Position numbers and translations under genes: made by a program
Assembly (NCBI RefSeq): GCF_011806575.1
Contig: NZ_JAATOO010000006.1
Span: 1-64,000, forward strand
DNA from: Vibrio hepatarius
Lineage (GTDB): Bacteria; Pseudomonadota; Gammaproteobacteria; Enterobacterales; Vibrionaceae
Reading direction: 5' to 3'
Length of the DNA: 64,000 bases
Notes under the pieces: generated by a model
The model's input: only the letters and a program-made list of their open reading frames with translations
Databases searched by the model: none
Told to the model about the DNA's origin: nothing
Part shown: positions 44,615-53,001 of the stretch, piece after piece
How positions within the stretch are numbered: the stretch's first letter is position 1
Layout: each line of letters begins with the position of its first letter

Positions 44615-45384
44615 TGATGCTGACTGCAAACAAAATTCACATTCAGATTGGTTCATTGAGTTTGGCCAAAGGCATTGATTTTGCGCTGAAGCCAGGTCAA
44701 GTGACAGCGATTCTTGGTCCAAATGGAACAGGTAAGAGTACGTTACTCAAAGCGTTGTTTGGTGACATTAGATTGGAGTCGGGTGAGATCCATCATGGTG
44801 AGAACTCGCTAACACATAATTTACTCTCGCAGTGGCGAAACCAGTTTGGTTATATGCCACAAGACATCAACCTAGACGTTAACCTAACTGCGATTGAAGT
44901 TGTGTTGCTTGGGCAACTGGATGCGCTGAGCTTGCGAGTGGGAAATGAAGCGCTGAATAAGGCGCTGGGGATATTGGACCAGATTGGGCTTTCGCATCTC
45001 GCAAACAAAGATGTGAGCAAGCTTAGTGGTGGTCAACGGCAAATGATTCTCTTCGCCCAAGCACTAATGCGTGAGCCAAAGATTATGATGTTGGATGAAC
45101 CTGTCAGTGCTCTCGACTTGCATTATCAACACGTATTGCTTGAGCATTTGGTAAGCCAGACTCGTCAAAAAGAGTACGTAACAATCATGGTGTTGCACGA
45201 TCTCAATCTGGCTGCGCAGTATGCAGACAATCTACTCGTGCTCAAAAATGGACATTTGATGGCAACTGGACACCCAAAAGAGGTGCTAACGTCCGAACTT
45301 GTACAGGATATTTATGATGTTCAGGCACAAGTCATTGAAGACGAACATGGTGTGCCTTTTGTCCGTACTACTCGAACGTATTAG
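44614..45384 (+). CDS. ABC importer ATP-binding protein (FecE/FhuC-like)
   Basis: 256 residues. Walker A is GPNGTGKST at 35-43. The signature is KLSGGQRQMILFAQALMREP, Walker B is IMMLDEPVSALD, and the switch histidine is in MVLHDLNLAAQYADNLLVLKNG. It powers the permease encoded just upstream. No outer-membrane receptor or TonB gene is nearby. Confidence 0.92.
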   Translation: MMLTANKIHIQIGSLSLAKGIDFALKPGQVTAILGPNGTGKSTLLKALFGDIRLESGEIHHGENSLTHNLLSQWRNQFGYMPQDINLDVNLTAIEVVLLGQLDALSLRVGNEALNKALGILDQIGLSHLANKDVSKLSGGQRQMILFAQALMREPKIMMLDEPVSALDLHYQHVLLEHLVSQTRQKEYVTIMVLHDLNLAAQYADNLLVLKNGHLMATGHPKEVLTSELVQDIYDVQAQVIEDEHGVPFVRTTRTY

Positions 45385-45423
45385 AGCGTATTTGAGGGCA
45401 AGTGAAACGGATAAATGAATGGC

Positions 45424-46191
45424 TTAGTTAATCCAACTGGTCACGCCAATCGCTTTACCGTCAGACATTTTCGTCATTGCAGAGAATTGTTTTGTTAAAC
45501 CAACAGGCACGCTTTGCTTGCTGGGGGTAACGCTAAATTCCGTTACAATCGCTTCACTGACATTTAGAGTGGTGCTGTCACTCAAACTGTTTCCGTTGAA
45601 TTCAAAGGACGCAGTGATAGTCGACGAACCGATAGCTTTACCGAGTGCAATGCCCTTACTTCCATCTATGTTTGAAATCGTCGCAACGTAACTATCGCTG
45701 CTGTTCCATTGCGTGGAGCGATCATTGCTAATATCAATTGCTTGGCCGTTAGAGAAAAATACCGTGGCGGTGAATGCTCTCGTTAAGCCCACTGGTGTGG
45801 AGCGTTCTTTCGGTGTAACAGTAAGTGAAGTAAGCACTGTGTCTGTAACTTCAAGGGTTACTGTGTCTTTGAACTCGCGTTTTTTAAAGTTACCAACGGC
45901 GGTGACCTCTACGATCCCCGCTTTGTTATATGTAGTTACAAGCCCGTTAGAATCTACAGTTGCAATTGAATCATCCGAACTGCTCCATTTCACATCGCGG
46001 TTGTTTGTGGCGTTAATCTCTTTGCCTTTCTTGTAAACTTCTTGCACTTTTAGTTGCTGTTGGAAACCAATTGGCACCGTGCTTTGCTTTGGTGTAACAA
46101 CAAGCTCTTGCATTTTATGGTTACACCCGCTAAGCCCTACGGCGGCTATCAATAAGACTAATATTGACCGTATAGAAGGCCTAATCTTCAT
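45424..46191 (-). CDS. Ig-like (BIG2) lipoprotein, C-terminally short
   Basis: 255 residues. A lipoprotein signal ends LSGCN (about residue 23). Three bacterial Ig-like repeats follow, each starting with a VTPKQSTVPIG-like strand (about 31, 117 and 217) and containing WSSSDDSIATVDSNG-type turns. The third repeat stops after about 40 residues (GKAIGVTSWIN), half the normal length, directly beside the importer ATPase gene. It may be a natural short form or the stump of a longer surface protein. Confidence 0.75.
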   Translation of the reverse strand: MKIRPSIRSILVLLIAAVGLSGCNHKMQELVVTPKQSTVPIGFQQQLKVQEVYKKGKEINATNNRDVKWSSSDDSIATVDSNGLVTTYNKAGIVEVTAVGNFKKREFKDTVTLEVTDTVLTSLTVTPKERSTPVGLTRAFTATVFFSNGQAIDISNDRSTQWNSSDSYVATISNIDGSKGIALGKAIGSSTITASFEFNGNSLSDSTTLNVSEAIVTEFSVTPSKQSVPVGLTKQFSAMTKMSDGKAIGVTSWIN

Positions 46192-46344
46192 AGCTAAACT
46201 CCTTTATTTATAGACTAACGGCATAAAACCTATTAGTGACAGCATTTGGAGGTTAGTTTTACTTTCGATGCTAATGCGTTAACTGATATTTCGACTTAGC
46301 TGGCAGTTGAGAAGATGTATGGTGAGATAACTTTGGACGTTAAA

Positions 46345-46375
46345 AAGACTCTCACCTTTAGGGGAAGGTGAGAGT
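46345..46375 (-). terminator. Terminator after the EAL gene
   Basis: An 11-bp perfect stem (46348-46358 with 46365-46375) is followed on the minus strand by CTTTTTAAC. It lies within the 364-bp gap 46192-46555, where I see nothing else. Confidence 0.8.
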
Positions 46376-46555
46376 AAATATTACAACATAGATGATCTTA
46401 GAGTATGGATGGTGTAAACACCCAATACATTTACATCATAGCCTTTAACAACGTCGTTAAAGTAAGCATTCTGACAATAATATAAATTCATTTGCTAATT
46501 TTATAACCGAGAGATGACAATATTAAAGTTTAGTAAAGTGAGTAAAAAGGTAACT

Positions 46556-47266
46556 CTAAATTTTCGCCGAGAACGTGTTGTAGAGATATCCTTGCAACGC
46601 CCAAGTTTCAGGGGCATGTTGAGTTACCCAATCTCTATCACTCTCACTTTCAATGTACTCGACAATTAATTTCAAATTGTACTTCTCTAGTAGTTCATCA
46701 AGCTGTTCTTGATGATTAGATAACGAGGCAAAGTCAACCTTAATAAAACTATAAACATTGGTATCTAGCTCTTTGTACCTAAAGTCACTCTTATTTAACT
46801 CATAATCGTCTAAGGCAAGAAGTACATTGTTCTTGTTTAAGAAATTGATCCCTGTTCCAATTTCTGGACATTTGCCACAAGTATCTCGCTCGGTTATCTC
46901 GATAATAACGTTTACGTTTTTATGTGCCGCTTTTCGAGAGAGAATAACAATGTCACAAAGAAGGAATTTGTCACATAAATGGCTTCGTTCTAAATTGATA
47001 AATAGGTTTTTTCCGAATAGAACTTGGCTGTTTTCTTCGACGTAGCGTTCAAGTCGCCTTATTAGTCTTTGCGTAGAGTGAGGAAACATTAGGCCTTTGT
47101 TGTATATCTCATCTGCCTGCCTAATGGATAACCCCTCTGCATTGATAAGCACTTCGTAACCAATGTTCTCTCCTTTTAAATCATTGATTTCTTGTATCTT
47201 GTAGCCAAGGTTATGTTTGTTCGCCATGTTGCGATCTGACAAGTATCTATCTAACAGAAAACACAT
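46556..47266 (-). CDS. EAL-domain protein, divergent c-di-GMP phosphodiesterase or binder
   Basis: 236 residues, with an AAAGGAA ribosome site before the ATG at 47266. It is a single EAL domain with no sensor domain. The signature EAL is EVL (GYEVLINAEG), INLS is INLE, EITE is kept (IEITERD), DD is kept (LALDDYELNKSD), Lys is kept (FIKVDF), and the last Glu and Gln are kept (VEYIES, LQGYLYN). Most metal and catalytic positions therefore survive, although the loops deviate strongly, so activity is uncertain. It is next to the pilus operon and may link c-di-GMP to adhesion. Confidence 0.8.
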   Translation of the reverse strand: MCFLLDRYLSDRNMANKHNLGYKIQEINDLKGENIGYEVLINAEGLSIRQADEIYNKGLMFPHSTQRLIRRLERYVEENSQVLFGKNLFINLERSHLCDKFLLCDIVILSRKAAHKNVNVIIEITERDTCGKCPEIGTGINFLNKNNVLLALDDYELNKSDFRYKELDTNVYSFIKVDFASLSNHQEQLDELLEKYNLKLIVEYIESESDRDWVTQHAPETWALQGYLYNTFSAKI

Positions 47267-47308
47267 GTTTACATTCCTTTCTAGTTTGAGGTGATATGCG
47301 TCCTCAAC

Positions 47309-47360
47309 AAAAAAACTCCTAAGAGCAATGACTGAAAGGGGAGGCCGTTACTCTTAGGAG
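47309..47360 (-). promoter_or_regulatory. Terminator-type hairpin in the leader of the EAL gene
   Basis: CTCCTAAGAG (47316-47325) pairs perfectly with CTCTTAGGAG (47351-47360) and is followed on the minus strand by seven T's. The EAL start is only 43 bases further on, too close for another promoter, so this is either an attenuator or the end of a small RNA. The loop is CU-rich on the minus strand. Confidence 0.55.
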
Positions 47361-47607
47361 AAAACTATTGCCATAGTTAAACGATTTAAGTTGCTATAAC
47401 GAACAACTCATAATCATATTGTATAAATTTCCAATGTCATTGTAGGCAGGTAAATAAAAAAATAATGATGAATGCTAATAGCTTGATTGATTTCCGCTGT
47501 GATTGCGTTGGGTATTGGCGTCTCAATCATAATGTAAATCTGTATGCTAAATAATCACTATTGAGATTTTGTATAAAATCCCTATCTAGTATCAACAGGT
47601 ACATCTT

Positions 47608-47994
47608 ATGCAAAAGGTTAAATATCCATTTACACTGGATGGTAAAGTTTCAATAAAGTTTAATAAACATATAAAAGGTATGTTTTTCGAAACTGACGAT
47701 AATAACAACTACGACATATCATTAGATGATTTCGTGATTAAATTATTTACTTACGATTCAGAATGTCGACTTTTAGTGGTTTCATTACACAAATCATTTT
47801 CGTTAATAAATGTTTCTGAATATGAGAAGTTAGGCAGTGGAATAGAATTAGAGCTGAGTAGTATTAAGATCGATCTAGTTTACTGTTTATATAACGCATC
47901 TGTTGTCAGCTATGAGATGACGTCCTCTCTAACTGAGAACGAGTCGGTCTCTAGCGTGACATTATCTCGTCCTTTGAAAATACACTTACTTTAA
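47608..47994 (+). CDS. Hypothetical protein upstream of the pilus operon
   Basis: 128 residues, no signal peptide or membrane segment, predicted beta-rich (alternating hydrophobic residues throughout: VSIKFNKHIKGMFF, FVIKLFTY, CRLLVVSLHKSFSLI). I do not recognise a family. It is 318 bp upstream of the major pilin on the same strand and divergent from the EAL gene. Its low-GC codon use resembles the pilus genes, so it may belong to the same acquired block. Confidence 0.6.
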   Translation: MQKVKYPFTLDGKVSIKFNKHIKGMFFETDDNNNYDISLDDFVIKLFTYDSECRLLVVSLHKSFSLINVSEYEKLGSGIELELSSIKIDLVYCLYNASVVSYEMTSSLTENESVSSVTLSRPLKIHLL

Positions 47995-48312
47995 AATAAA
48001 AATGCTTATTATTATCTACTGGATTTTTAGTATACCGTTCCAATGTACTAGAAAACTAGTCTTATAGATCATGAAGGAAAGGTTTAATATGCTTGTAGGA
48101 ATACTCCTAACCCACAACTGATATATTCACGTCGCTTACCTTTTTCGTATTTTTAGACCAAATGAATGTCGGTAACAAAATAGCATTCTTATTTATATTT
48201 AAATCACTTTGCTAACACATGTCTGTACAAGATAACTAACATTGGGTCTCGAGAGAACATGGAAACAAATGTTCTTATTAATAATAAGTTAAAGTACACA
48301 CAAGGTAAGTTT
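47995..48312 (+). promoter_or_regulatory. Presumed control region of the pilus operon
   Basis: 318 bp, AT-rich. It holds the palindrome ACTAGAAAACTAGT (48047-48060). A 10-codon frame, MLVGILLTHN (48089-48121), sits behind AAGGAAAGG and could be a leader peptide. No clear sigma-70 promoter is visible. Confidence 0.4.
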
Positions 48313-48894
48313 ATGAAATTAAGAAAGATTTTCTCAGCTTGTGCAATCGCACTAGTCGCTCAAGGCGTAAATGCAGCAGCTGGTGACACTGCAACAGCCA
48401 CGGCAAACTGGCAAGGTGTTGTTCCTGGCGTAATTCAATCTAGCGGTTTTGTGATCACCGGTGAAGGCGGTGCACTAGTGACTCCTATTGGTCAGCTAAT
48501 GCGTGCGCAAGACGGCACAATCGTAGCGCCTAATATTCAACTTGAAGCGCGTGACAACACTGGTACGGCAGCCGCTCCAGAAGTTGGTGAATTGGTTTCT
48601 ACGACTCAACGTGATGACGGTCAAGGCGGTACAGAAGCTCGTTCTATCGAGTGGACGGTTGCTGATGTTGCTTTCTACGCAAACGGTTCTCCGGTGACAG
48701 GTATTGAGTGGTCAGTAAAGAACGATGGCACTGAATTAGCCACTGTTTCTTCAACTGGTGTGACGCAAGTTGCTTCTCACACAGGCGATATTCTTCTTCT
48801 AAATGCAGTTTCTACGTCTGACACAAGCGCTATTGACGCATACACAGGTCAAGACGCAGCGCTATCAGTAACAGTAGTGGCTTCAGAGCTTTAA
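48313..48894 (+). CDS. Major pilin of an alpha-class (CS1/CFA-I-like) chaperone-usher pilus, putative
   Basis: 193 residues from the ATG at 48313 behind CAAGG. A longer frame adds a hydrophilic leader before the signal. Signal peptide MKLRKIFSACAIALVAQGVNA, then a mature protein of about 170 residues with no cysteines. Its N-terminal alternating strand (TATATANWQGVVPG) could act as donor strand, and the end ALSVTVVASEL is pilin-like. It is more GC-rich and regular than its neighbours, as expected for a highly expressed subunit. The partial terminator after it supports excess production. The call rests mostly on operon position. Confidence 0.65.
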   Translation: MKLRKIFSACAIALVAQGVNAAAGDTATATANWQGVVPGVIQSSGFVITGEGGALVTPIGQLMRAQDGTIVAPNIQLEARDNTGTAAAPEVGELVSTTQRDDGQGGTEARSIEWTVADVAFYANGSPVTGIEWSVKNDGTELATVSSTGVTQVASHTGDILLLNAVSTSDTSAIDAYTGQDAALSVTVVASEL

Positions 48895-48909
48895 TTTAGA
48901 AAGCAGTCT

Positions 48910-48940
48910 GGGGCAATGCCATTCGAGATTGCCCCTATTT
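48910..48940 (+). terminator. Partial terminator between major pilin and downstream genes
   Basis: GGGGCAAT (48910-48917) and ATTGCCCC (48928-48935) form an 8-bp stem with a 10-base loop, followed by TATTTACT. It probably reduces but does not block read-through. Confidence 0.6.
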
Positions 48941-48960
48941 ACTGGGATAGGAAGTATTAC

Positions 48961-49506
48961 GTGAGAGTTATTGTCTGTAGCACTGCATTGTTGGCGGCTC
49001 TGACGGTCCCTAGTGCCGCAGCGGATTACAAAAGTCATACGTTTCAGGTATCGACCAATATTGACCGTTCAAACATGTTGGCAGATACGGTCAGTTTAAA
49101 GCTCGATCCTAGTTCAATAACGTTGGCTTATGACCCGGCTATCAGCACGTTTGCAGATAAGCCAGTCAAGCTCACTATTGAATCGGACGTTTATTCATTC
49201 GATTCACAATTAGAAGTAACGGGCTATCAGTTGTTTCTCATAAATAACGTCTCTAGTTGTTACTCCTCATTTAGGCCAGAGACTGAAAACAAACTTGATG
49301 GTTATGACAGTATCGCCAATGTCCATATCGATAACAAAGTGGAGCCGATGAAGATTGGTGAGGCGATTACTTACTCAGATACACAATTTGATTCAGAAAG
49401 TAGCGTGCTTGCCCATGATCTGATGCTTAAGTTCGAGTCCATAGGTGATGAGGAAGTTAGAAGTTGTAACGGCTCGTTTGTGGTGGGCTTTAGGTATGAT
49501 TTATGA
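48961..49506 (+). CDS. Second pilus subunit-like exported protein
   Basis: 181 residues from a GTG start at 48961, with AGGAAG seven bases upstream. An ATG frame 45 bases earlier would place a charged leader before the signal. Signal peptide of about 20 residues (VRVIVCSTALLAALTVPSAAA), then a beta-rich domain with one cysteine pair (VSSCYSSF, VRSCNGSF) and a pilin-like end FVVGFRYDL. It is probably a minor subunit or terminator subunit. The stop overlaps the usher start (ATGA), indicating coupled translation. Confidence 0.65.
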   Translation: MRVIVCSTALLAALTVPSAAADYKSHTFQVSTNIDRSNMLADTVSLKLDPSSITLAYDPAISTFADKPVKLTIESDVYSFDSQLEVTGYQLFLINNVSSCYSSFRPETENKLDGYDSIANVHIDNKVEPMKIGEAITYSDTQFDSESSVLAHDLMLKFESIGDEEVRSCNGSFVVGFRYDL

Positions 49507-52268
49507 AAGGTGTATACAACTTATTAATTTGCATCTCTTTGATCATCTCATTTAGTGCTTTTTCAATGGGAGTGAATGTTCCTGAAGGTTTTGAAGGTTT
49601 CTTCGCATATCAAAAACAAAACCTAAAGTTAAAGCAACTAAACGGTGACTATCGTGATGTGGTTCTGCTGGCTGCCTACGATAGCGTAAAGCTGAGCGAC
49701 GATTCTAGCGAAAATGCAAAGCTAAATGCCATGTTGTTGGACAACAATCTGAAGCCTCAGTACGTCGCAAAAATCCTAGCCGACCTAAAAGGTGGCGTCG
49801 CGGTTAGAAACAATGAGTGTAAAGAGCAAGAGCTATCAAACTGTGTGTTATTACCAACAGGTGAAGATTATGCTCTGGTTTTAGATTATGACAATAAACG
49901 CTTACTGCTATTTGTCAGCCCTAGCTTTGTCAATAAAGTCGAATCTAAGGTCGAGGGGAAATACCAACAAACTAAAAAAGATAACCCTGCGACCATTAAC
50001 CATTTTTCAATTGATTTAGACAAATATGACGACTCTGATTTCAACTACAGCATCAATGACGAGTTGATGGTTGGGTTGAACTACGGTTACATCCAAAGTG
50101 AGGTGCAGTACCAGAGTTACAGCGATGAGTTTGATGTGTACAAGCTTGCGTATCATCTCGACTTCGACCAGTACAGTTTACGAGTTGGGCAGTTTATTGG
50201 CCATGAATCGATGAATAGCACAGATTTCCTGCGCGAAGGTTCAACGTTGAATGGTGTAACCGAGCGAACCATAGATTTTGGTTCATCTGACAATTTATTG
50301 TTGGGCAAGAAGAACGAAAACAAACAGCTCTATTTCTTCTCCCCATCGGTTGGTCGTTTGATCGTCAAAGATGCCGATAATGGTCGGATACTATTGAACC
50401 GAAACACTCCGCCTGGTCAGCAGTTTGTTTCTTACTCTGAGCTGCCATACGGTATTTACGATGTCATTCTAGAAATCCGTAATAACGACAACGTGTTGGT
50501 ACAAGAAGCTCACACAATCTATAACAAACGTTCTGACAATTTGGCGCTTAACGACTACGACTTTCTACTTTCTGTCGGTCAGCTTGAGAGCAAAAACATC
50601 GTCGATAAAGTACAAGAAGAGGAGTTGATGTTTGCGCGTGGACTGACGAGCTTAAAAGTACACAATTCAACTCTTTTAGGGCTAGGTGTTACAGGCAGTG
50701 ATTTAGGGGCCATCGCGACGGCGGGCTTAGAGTTCGATCTACCTTGGGATCTGTCTCTTCAGTCAACGTATAACTATGCCAACAGTGGCGAGACCTATTT
50801 TAATACGACATTGAACTTGGGTTTTTTAACTACCTCTTTTCAAGAGTACAAAGGGGGTAGTGACAGCAATTTAGCATCCAAGTTATACGGTTACGGCAAC
50901 TTTAAACGTGCCTATGTAGGTAGCTCATTTAAGTTGTTTAACTTAGGTCAGGCAAGGTTAAGTGGCGCGTATAACTTTAACCAAAGCGATGTCACATCGA
51001 TTGACTATGAAAACTATAACTTCGCATTCGGCTTGGGACGTCAGATTAACAACTATGTACGCATGGACGTCAATCTAGGTTACACAACCAATTCGCTGGA
51101 AGAAGACTTTGAGTTAGACAAGCTTGATGGAACTTTGACGGTAACGATCAATTTGAACCCAAAAGATTCTATCTCTTATCGCTCTACGGTTTATGGCTAC
51201 AACCGACAGGTATCATCGATTAGAAATACTTTGTCAGCGTCGTCCATTATCGACGGAGAAAATTATCAGGACTACGGCGAAGTGAGTCATGTTTACAACA
51301 ATGTTTCAGAGTCCTCGACCAGAGTCGATGCCTCTTACTCAGGTAATTACCGTAATGACTACTTACGTGCTAACGGGCTAGTCACTGCGGATACTCAAGG
51401 CAAGAGAGGGGCTTCACTGGGTTTTGATTCCTCACAAATCTTTGCCAACGGTAAAGGGTACGTTACCGCTGATAAAAGTAGCAGTTACGGCATTGTTGAC
51501 TTACAACGCAACGGCGGTCAACAGCGTGCCGATGACGATAAAAAGCTGAAAGCTTATTTAACTGTCAAAGACCACGATGGCCAGTTGAAGAAAGTCTCAC
51601 TTTACAACTACCAGACAGTTATCCCGATGGATGACTATCGACAGTACGCGATTGAGCTGAATACCGATGTCGGTGATCTACAAAACAGTGGTCGAGATTA
51701 CACCTCGGGTTATTCCTACCCATCAGGCGTTATCGAGTTGACGACCAGTGTAGGTATCACCAAAAAGGTTATCTCAGGCTTTAAAGATATTTTTGATACA
51801 CCGATTGCGAACCTAACGTGTGATGGTGCTGGTTGTTTAGATATATATGAGCTTTATGACGGTGTTTTCGATATTACGGTATTTGATGAACTGCCATTTA
51901 CATTAAAAGCTGATGGTTTGGTGTGTGAGTTGGAAATTTATCAGGATAAAACTAATTACGGCACTAACTATTGCTTCCCAGAATTAAGGCTGGGAGAGTC
52001 AATCCTAATATCTGGTCATCCTGAAAACGATAAGATGGTTAAATACTTGGGTGAATATTATAAAGACTCTAATATATTTGATTTCATATCAAATATTGAA
52101 AGCAAGGATATGAAAGTTTATATGCTAGATAAGCGCGAGCGAATTGCCGTTTATGTTTCTTATGAAGATGAACTCCTTCTATCAAATAAACAGTTAGAAG
52201 AGATGGATATGCTACTTAAATTTGCGAGAACAAATACTCCTATCAATATTGGTGAGGTAAGGAAGTAA
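49503..52268 (+). CDS. Outer-membrane usher, alpha class (TcfC/CfaC-like)
   Basis: 921 residues with a signal peptide of about 22. An N-terminal chaperone-binding region (about 25-140) includes a cysteine pair (NNECKEQELSNCVLL). A TcfC-type E-set-like segment follows (RLIVKDADNGRILLNRNTPPGQQFVSYSELPYGIYDVILEIRN). A long beta-barrel stretch of alternating strands runs from about 350 to 700. The C-terminal domain has SGFKDIFDTPIANLTCDGAGCLDIYELYDG, as in CS1-type ushers. It secretes and orders the pilin subunits. It overlaps the preceding gene by 4 bases and the chaperone follows after one base. Confidence 0.82.
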   Translation: MKGVYNLLICISLIISFSAFSMGVNVPEGFEGFFAYQKQNLKLKQLNGDYRDVVLLAAYDSVKLSDDSSENAKLNAMLLDNNLKPQYVAKILADLKGGVAVRNNECKEQELSNCVLLPTGEDYALVLDYDNKRLLLFVSPSFVNKVESKVEGKYQQTKKDNPATINHFSIDLDKYDDSDFNYSINDELMVGLNYGYIQSEVQYQSYSDEFDVYKLAYHLDFDQYSLRVGQFIGHESMNSTDFLREGSTLNGVTERTIDFGSSDNLLLGKKNENKQLYFFSPSVGRLIVKDADNGRILLNRNTPPGQQFVSYSELPYGIYDVILEIRNNDNVLVQEAHTIYNKRSDNLALNDYDFLLSVGQLESKNIVDKVQEEELMFARGLTSLKVHNSTLLGLGVTGSDLGAIATAGLEFDLPWDLSLQSTYNYANSGETYFNTTLNLGFLTTSFQEYKGGSDSNLASKLYGYGNFKRAYVGSSFKLFNLGQARLSGAYNFNQSDVTSIDYENYNFAFGLGRQINNYVRMDVNLGYTTNSLEEDFELDKLDGTLTVTINLNPKDSISYRSTVYGYNRQVSSIRNTLSASSIIDGENYQDYGEVSHVYNNVSESSTRVDASYSGNYRNDYLRANGLVTADTQGKRGASLGFDSSQIFANGKGYVTADKSSSYGIVDLQRNGGQQRADDDKKLKAYLTVKDHDGQLKKVSLYNYQTVIPMDDYRQYAIELNTDVGDLQNSGRDYTSGYSYPSGVIELTTSVGITKKVISGFKDIFDTPIANLTCDGAGCLDIYELYDGVFDITVFDELPFTLKADGLVCELEIYQDKTNYGTNYCFPELRLGESILISGHPENDKMVKYLGEYYKDSNIFDFISNIESKDMKVYMLDKRERIAVYVSYEDELLLSNKQLEEMDMLLKFARTNTPINIGEVRK

Positions 52269-52269
52269 T

Positions 52270-52983
52270 ATGAAAATGAAACTATTAGTTGGATCTTTTT
52301 TGTGCCTTTTCTCGACATTATCCAGTGCAGTGTATCTCGATAAAATGCTTCAGGTTTCAGATGAAAACGGTAACGCTTCATTCATCGTTACCAATGACAA
52401 AGAGATGGTCTATTTTGTTGAAACGAAAATCAATGAAATTTCGACCACAAAAGAGGGTGATTTAATTCGTAAGCCTTATACAAGAGAAAACTTGGCAGAA
52501 TGGACGGTCGCAGTTAGTAACCCGAGATTCATTATCGAGCCAGGCAGAACAAAAAGTCTTGGTATCCGAGCAATCTGTGGGGACAGTTGCTCATGGGAAG
52601 AAGACCGTACCTACGAAATCGTCTTTGTTCCAAAACCTTACGCAAATGGTTCTGAATCTAGTGAACAATCGGTCAACATTTTCGTTGGTTATGCGCCAGT
52701 ATTAATTGTTCCGGCTAAAGAACCCAAAGTAGATTATGCCATTGATGTTGTGGGTAAAAGCCTTTCAATTCAAAACAAAGGCAACACCATGCTTAGAGTT
52801 TTGGTAGACAACTGCCAAGGTGTGAAAGAAAGCTCGTGCCGTGTTTTTTATACCCTGATCAAAGGCAGAAAAAAGAGCTTTGAGTTACCAACAGGCTTAG
52901 TAAATAAAGACCTCAACGTCACGGTGCTAAACCATGACGAAAGTTATCGAAAGAAGATCGTCGTTCCTGGTAAAGGGCGCTAA
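52270..52983 (+). CDS. Periplasmic pilus chaperone, alpha class
   Basis: 237 residues with signal MKMKLLVGSFLCLFSTLSSA. Two Ig-like domains: the first has the subunit-binding strand region FIVTNDKEMVYFVETKI, then VSNPRFIIEPGRTKSLGIRAICGDSC (the SP-RF/P-x-x-x-x-x-G pattern). The second ends FELPTGLVNKDLNVTVLNHD. It caps pilin subunits in the periplasm before delivery to the usher. It starts one base after the usher stop. Confidence 0.8.
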   Translation: MKMKLLVGSFLCLFSTLSSAVYLDKMLQVSDENGNASFIVTNDKEMVYFVETKINEISTTKEGDLIRKPYTRENLAEWTVAVSNPRFIIEPGRTKSLGIRAICGDSCSWEEDRTYEIVFVPKPYANGSESSEQSVNIFVGYAPVLIVPAKEPKVDYAIDVVGKSLSIQNKGNTMLRVLVDNCQGVKESSCRVFYTLIKGRKKSFELPTGLVNKDLNVTVLNHDESYRKKIVVPGKGR

Positions 52984-53001
52984 CGTGTGTATGGGTAGCT
53001 T

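Noticed and set aside
47267..47600. c-di-GMP riboswitch upstream of the EAL gene
   Set aside because: The conserved GEMM core (CACGCAC, AGGGCAAACC and GCAAAGCC blocks) was not found on either strand.
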